Shown: positions 6,596 to 8,312 of the stretch, piece by piece
Layout: each line of letters begins with the position of its first letter
How positions within the stretch are numbered: position 1 is the first letter of the stretch
NCBI GenBank assembly: GCA_947177535.1
Contig: CAMWUV010000020.1
Location: 1 to 8,312, forward strand
Length of the DNA: 8,312 nt
Direction of reading: 5' to 3'
From: an uncultured Mycoplasma sp.
Lineage (GTDB): Bacteria > Bacillota_I > Bacilli_A > Mycoplasmatales > Mycoplasmoidaceae
Translations under genes and position numbers: made by a program
Notes under the pieces: generated by a model
What the model was told of the DNA's origin: nothing
The model's database searches: none
What the model saw: only the letters and a program-made list of their open reading frames with translations

Positions 6596-8131
6596 ATGGA
6601 TACAGTTTTGATTTTAGATTTTGGAGGTCAATATACTCAATTAATAGCTAGAAGAATCAGAGAATTAAATGCATTTAGTGAAATAGTTGATTATGATATT
6701 GATATTTCAGAAATTGTTAAAAAAAATCCTAAAGCAATTATTTTATCTGGCGGATATGATAGTGTTTATGGTGATAGAAGTATTAAACCAAATAAAGACA
6801 TATGAAATTTAAATATTCCAATTTTAGGAATATGTTATGGTTTTCAAGTGATGATTCAAGAAAATGGTGGAACAGTTGAAAATCACAAAGATTCTGAAGA
6901 ATATGGATCTACTGATATTTTTTTTAGAGATAATATTTTATTTTCTGACATTCCTTTATCTAATAATTGTTGAATGAGCCATTCAGATAGTGTAGTTGAA
7001 TTACCAAAAAATTTTGTTTCAATAGGTTCTACAAATAAATGTAAAGTTGCAGCAGCTTGTAATTTATCTAAAAATTTTTTTGGAGTACAATTTCATCCTG
7101 AAGTTACACAAACACTTTTTGGGAATCAACTTTTAAAAAATTTTTTAGTTAAAATAGCAAAAATTGAATGCAATTGAAAACCATCAAATTTTAAAGAAGA
7201 TGCTATTAATGAAATAAAAAAAACTGTTGGAAATGAGAATGTTTTATGTGCTATTAGTGGCGGTGTTGATTCATTAGTTGCAGCAGTATTAACTTCAAGA
7301 GCAATTGGAGATAAGTTGTATTGTGTTTTTGTTGATCATGGATTATTAAGAAAAAATGAAACTAATGAAGTTGCTTATACATTAAAAAAATTGATTGGTA
7401 AAAATATTTTTCTACTTGATCAAAAACAAACTTTTTTATCTAGATTAAAAGGAATAAAAGACCCTGAAGAAAAAAGAAAAATAATTGGAAATACTTTTAT
7501 AGATGTGTTTGAAAAAGTTTCAAAACAATTAAATGTTCCTTTTAAATTTTTGTTACAAGGTACTATTTATCCAGACGTTATAGAAAGTGGTACTAAATTT
7601 TCAAAAACAATTAAATCACATCATAATGTTGGTGGACTACCTGAAAAATTAAATTTTCAATTATTAGAACCCCTTAAATATTTATTTAAAGATGAGGTTA
7701 GACAATTAGGATTGAGTTTAGATATTCCTAATACTAATATTTATCGTCAACCTTTTCCAGGACCAGGATTAGCAGTAAGAATAATTGGAGAAATTACTGA
7801 AGAAAAAATAAATATTTTACAGGAAGCAGATTATTTATTTAGAAGTTTTATAGATAAAATTTATCAAGATAGTAAAGACAAACCATGACAATATTTTGCT
7901 GTTTTAACAGATTCAAAATCTGTTGGTGTTACTGGTGATAATCGTTCTTATGGTTATACACTGGCATTAAGAGCAGTAGATAGTGTAGATGCTATGAGTG
8001 CAAAATGATCTAAAATTCCATTAGATAAATTAGAAAAAATTAGTTCAATTATTTGTAATAAAGTTTCTCAAATTTCTCGTGTTGTTTATGACATCACAAA
8101 TAAACCACCTGGAACAATTGAATGAGAATAA
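6596..8131 (+). CDS. guaA: GMP synthetase (glutamine-hydrolysing)
   Basis: Cytosolic enzyme that aminates XMP to GMP using glutamine and ATP, the last step of guanine nucleotide synthesis. The 511-residue product is of normal family length. The N-terminal glutamine amidotransferase domain (about 1-190) has [17 protein letters not shown], nucleophile C80 in GICYGFQ, and H167/E169 in GVQFHPEV, so the catalytic triad is complete. The ATP pyrophosphatase domain carries the P-loop SGGVDS (221-226), then [20 protein letters not shown], and [12 protein letters not shown] (384-395). The C-terminal dimerisation domain ends in the expected PPGTIEWE. All six tryptophans are TGA; the standard code would cut the gene into several pieces. 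It follows the MFS-like gene by 59 bases with no strong terminator between, so read-through from that gene is possible. With an imported base and a phosphoribosyltransferase elsewhere, it would supply GMP by salvage. Confidence 0.98.
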
Positions 8132-8138
8132 AATAAGC

Positions 8139-8168
8139 AAAAAACATTCTGAAAAAGAATGTTTTTTT
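8139..8168 (+). terminator. Intrinsic terminator of guaA
   Basis: AAAAAACATTCT (8139-8150) pairs with AGAATGTTTTTT (8156-8167) as a perfect 12-bp stem with a five-base loop, and the right arm ends in a run of seven T. It begins seven bases after the guaA stop. Confidence 0.92.
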
Positions 8169-8312
8169 ATTTAATATAAATATTTGATAAATTTAATTTT
8201 TGTATTTAAAAATAATTAATAATTTTTTGGTGTAAAAGCTATTGAATTATTTTTTGTTTTTTGTGAATTTTTAAGATTAACAAAAGATTAATAATATATG
8301 ATTAGATATTAT
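8169..8312 (+). other. AT-rich tail without a supportable gene
   Basis: I see no gene, RNA or riboswitch in this stretch. An ATG at 8298 opens five codons to the window edge but has no ribosome binding site, so the following gene may start there or beyond the window. Confidence 0.5.

Noticed and set aside
8298..8312. Start of another gene at the right edge
   Set aside because: Only five codons are visible, there is no ribosome binding site, and no protein family can be recognised.

Overview
The window looks like a piece of a Mollicutes chromosome (Mycoplasma, Mesoplasma, Entomoplasma or Spiroplasma type). It is extremely AT-rich, its genes are packed head to tail on the + strand, and TGA is read as tryptophan. 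I count 25 in-frame TGA codons and four TGG codons at Trp positions. The family motifs of a DJ-1-like protein, an NCS2 permease and GMP synthetase continue uninterrupted across these TGAs. With the standard code these genes would look broken; under code 4 they are intact. The relatives named point to the Spiroplasma/Entomoplasma/M. mycoides branch, but I cannot place it further by reading alone.

Layout, all + strand. (1) 85-1323: deoC (deoxyribose-phosphate aldolase) followed after 9 bases by a DJ-1/PfpI-family gene, probably one transcript, with a weak AT-only hairpin at its end. (2) 1408-3189: an unrecognised two-helix membrane protein, nfo (endonuclease IV), a Fur-family regulator, and a tRNA-Arg(UCG) starting three bases after the fur stop codon. 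These are spaced 4 nt apart, overlapping by 8 nt, and 3 nt apart. The unit has a TATAAT box in front and a strong intrinsic terminator behind. (3) 3352-5060: an AzgA-type NCS2 purine permease with its own strong ribosome binding site and terminator. (4) 5172-8168: an MFS-like multi-helix permease, then guaA (GMP synthetase) and a terminator. The tail to 8312 shows no gene I can support.

The genes fit a parasite that salvages nucleosides and bases. DeoC feeds deoxyribose-5-phosphate into glycolysis. The NCS2 permease probably imports a purine base. GuaA converts XMP to GMP, which would matter if xanthine or hypoxanthine is the imported base. Nfo repairs abasic DNA, and the neighbouring Fur-family protein may respond to metal or oxidative state. 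I do not see a mobile element, CRISPR array, defence system or riboswitch, and I do not claim a novel system. The points most worth a second look are the fur/tRNA junction, the Fur homologue without its usual cysteine pairs, the pairing of a UCG tRNA with a rare CGG codon, and the unidentified membrane protein in the nfo operon.
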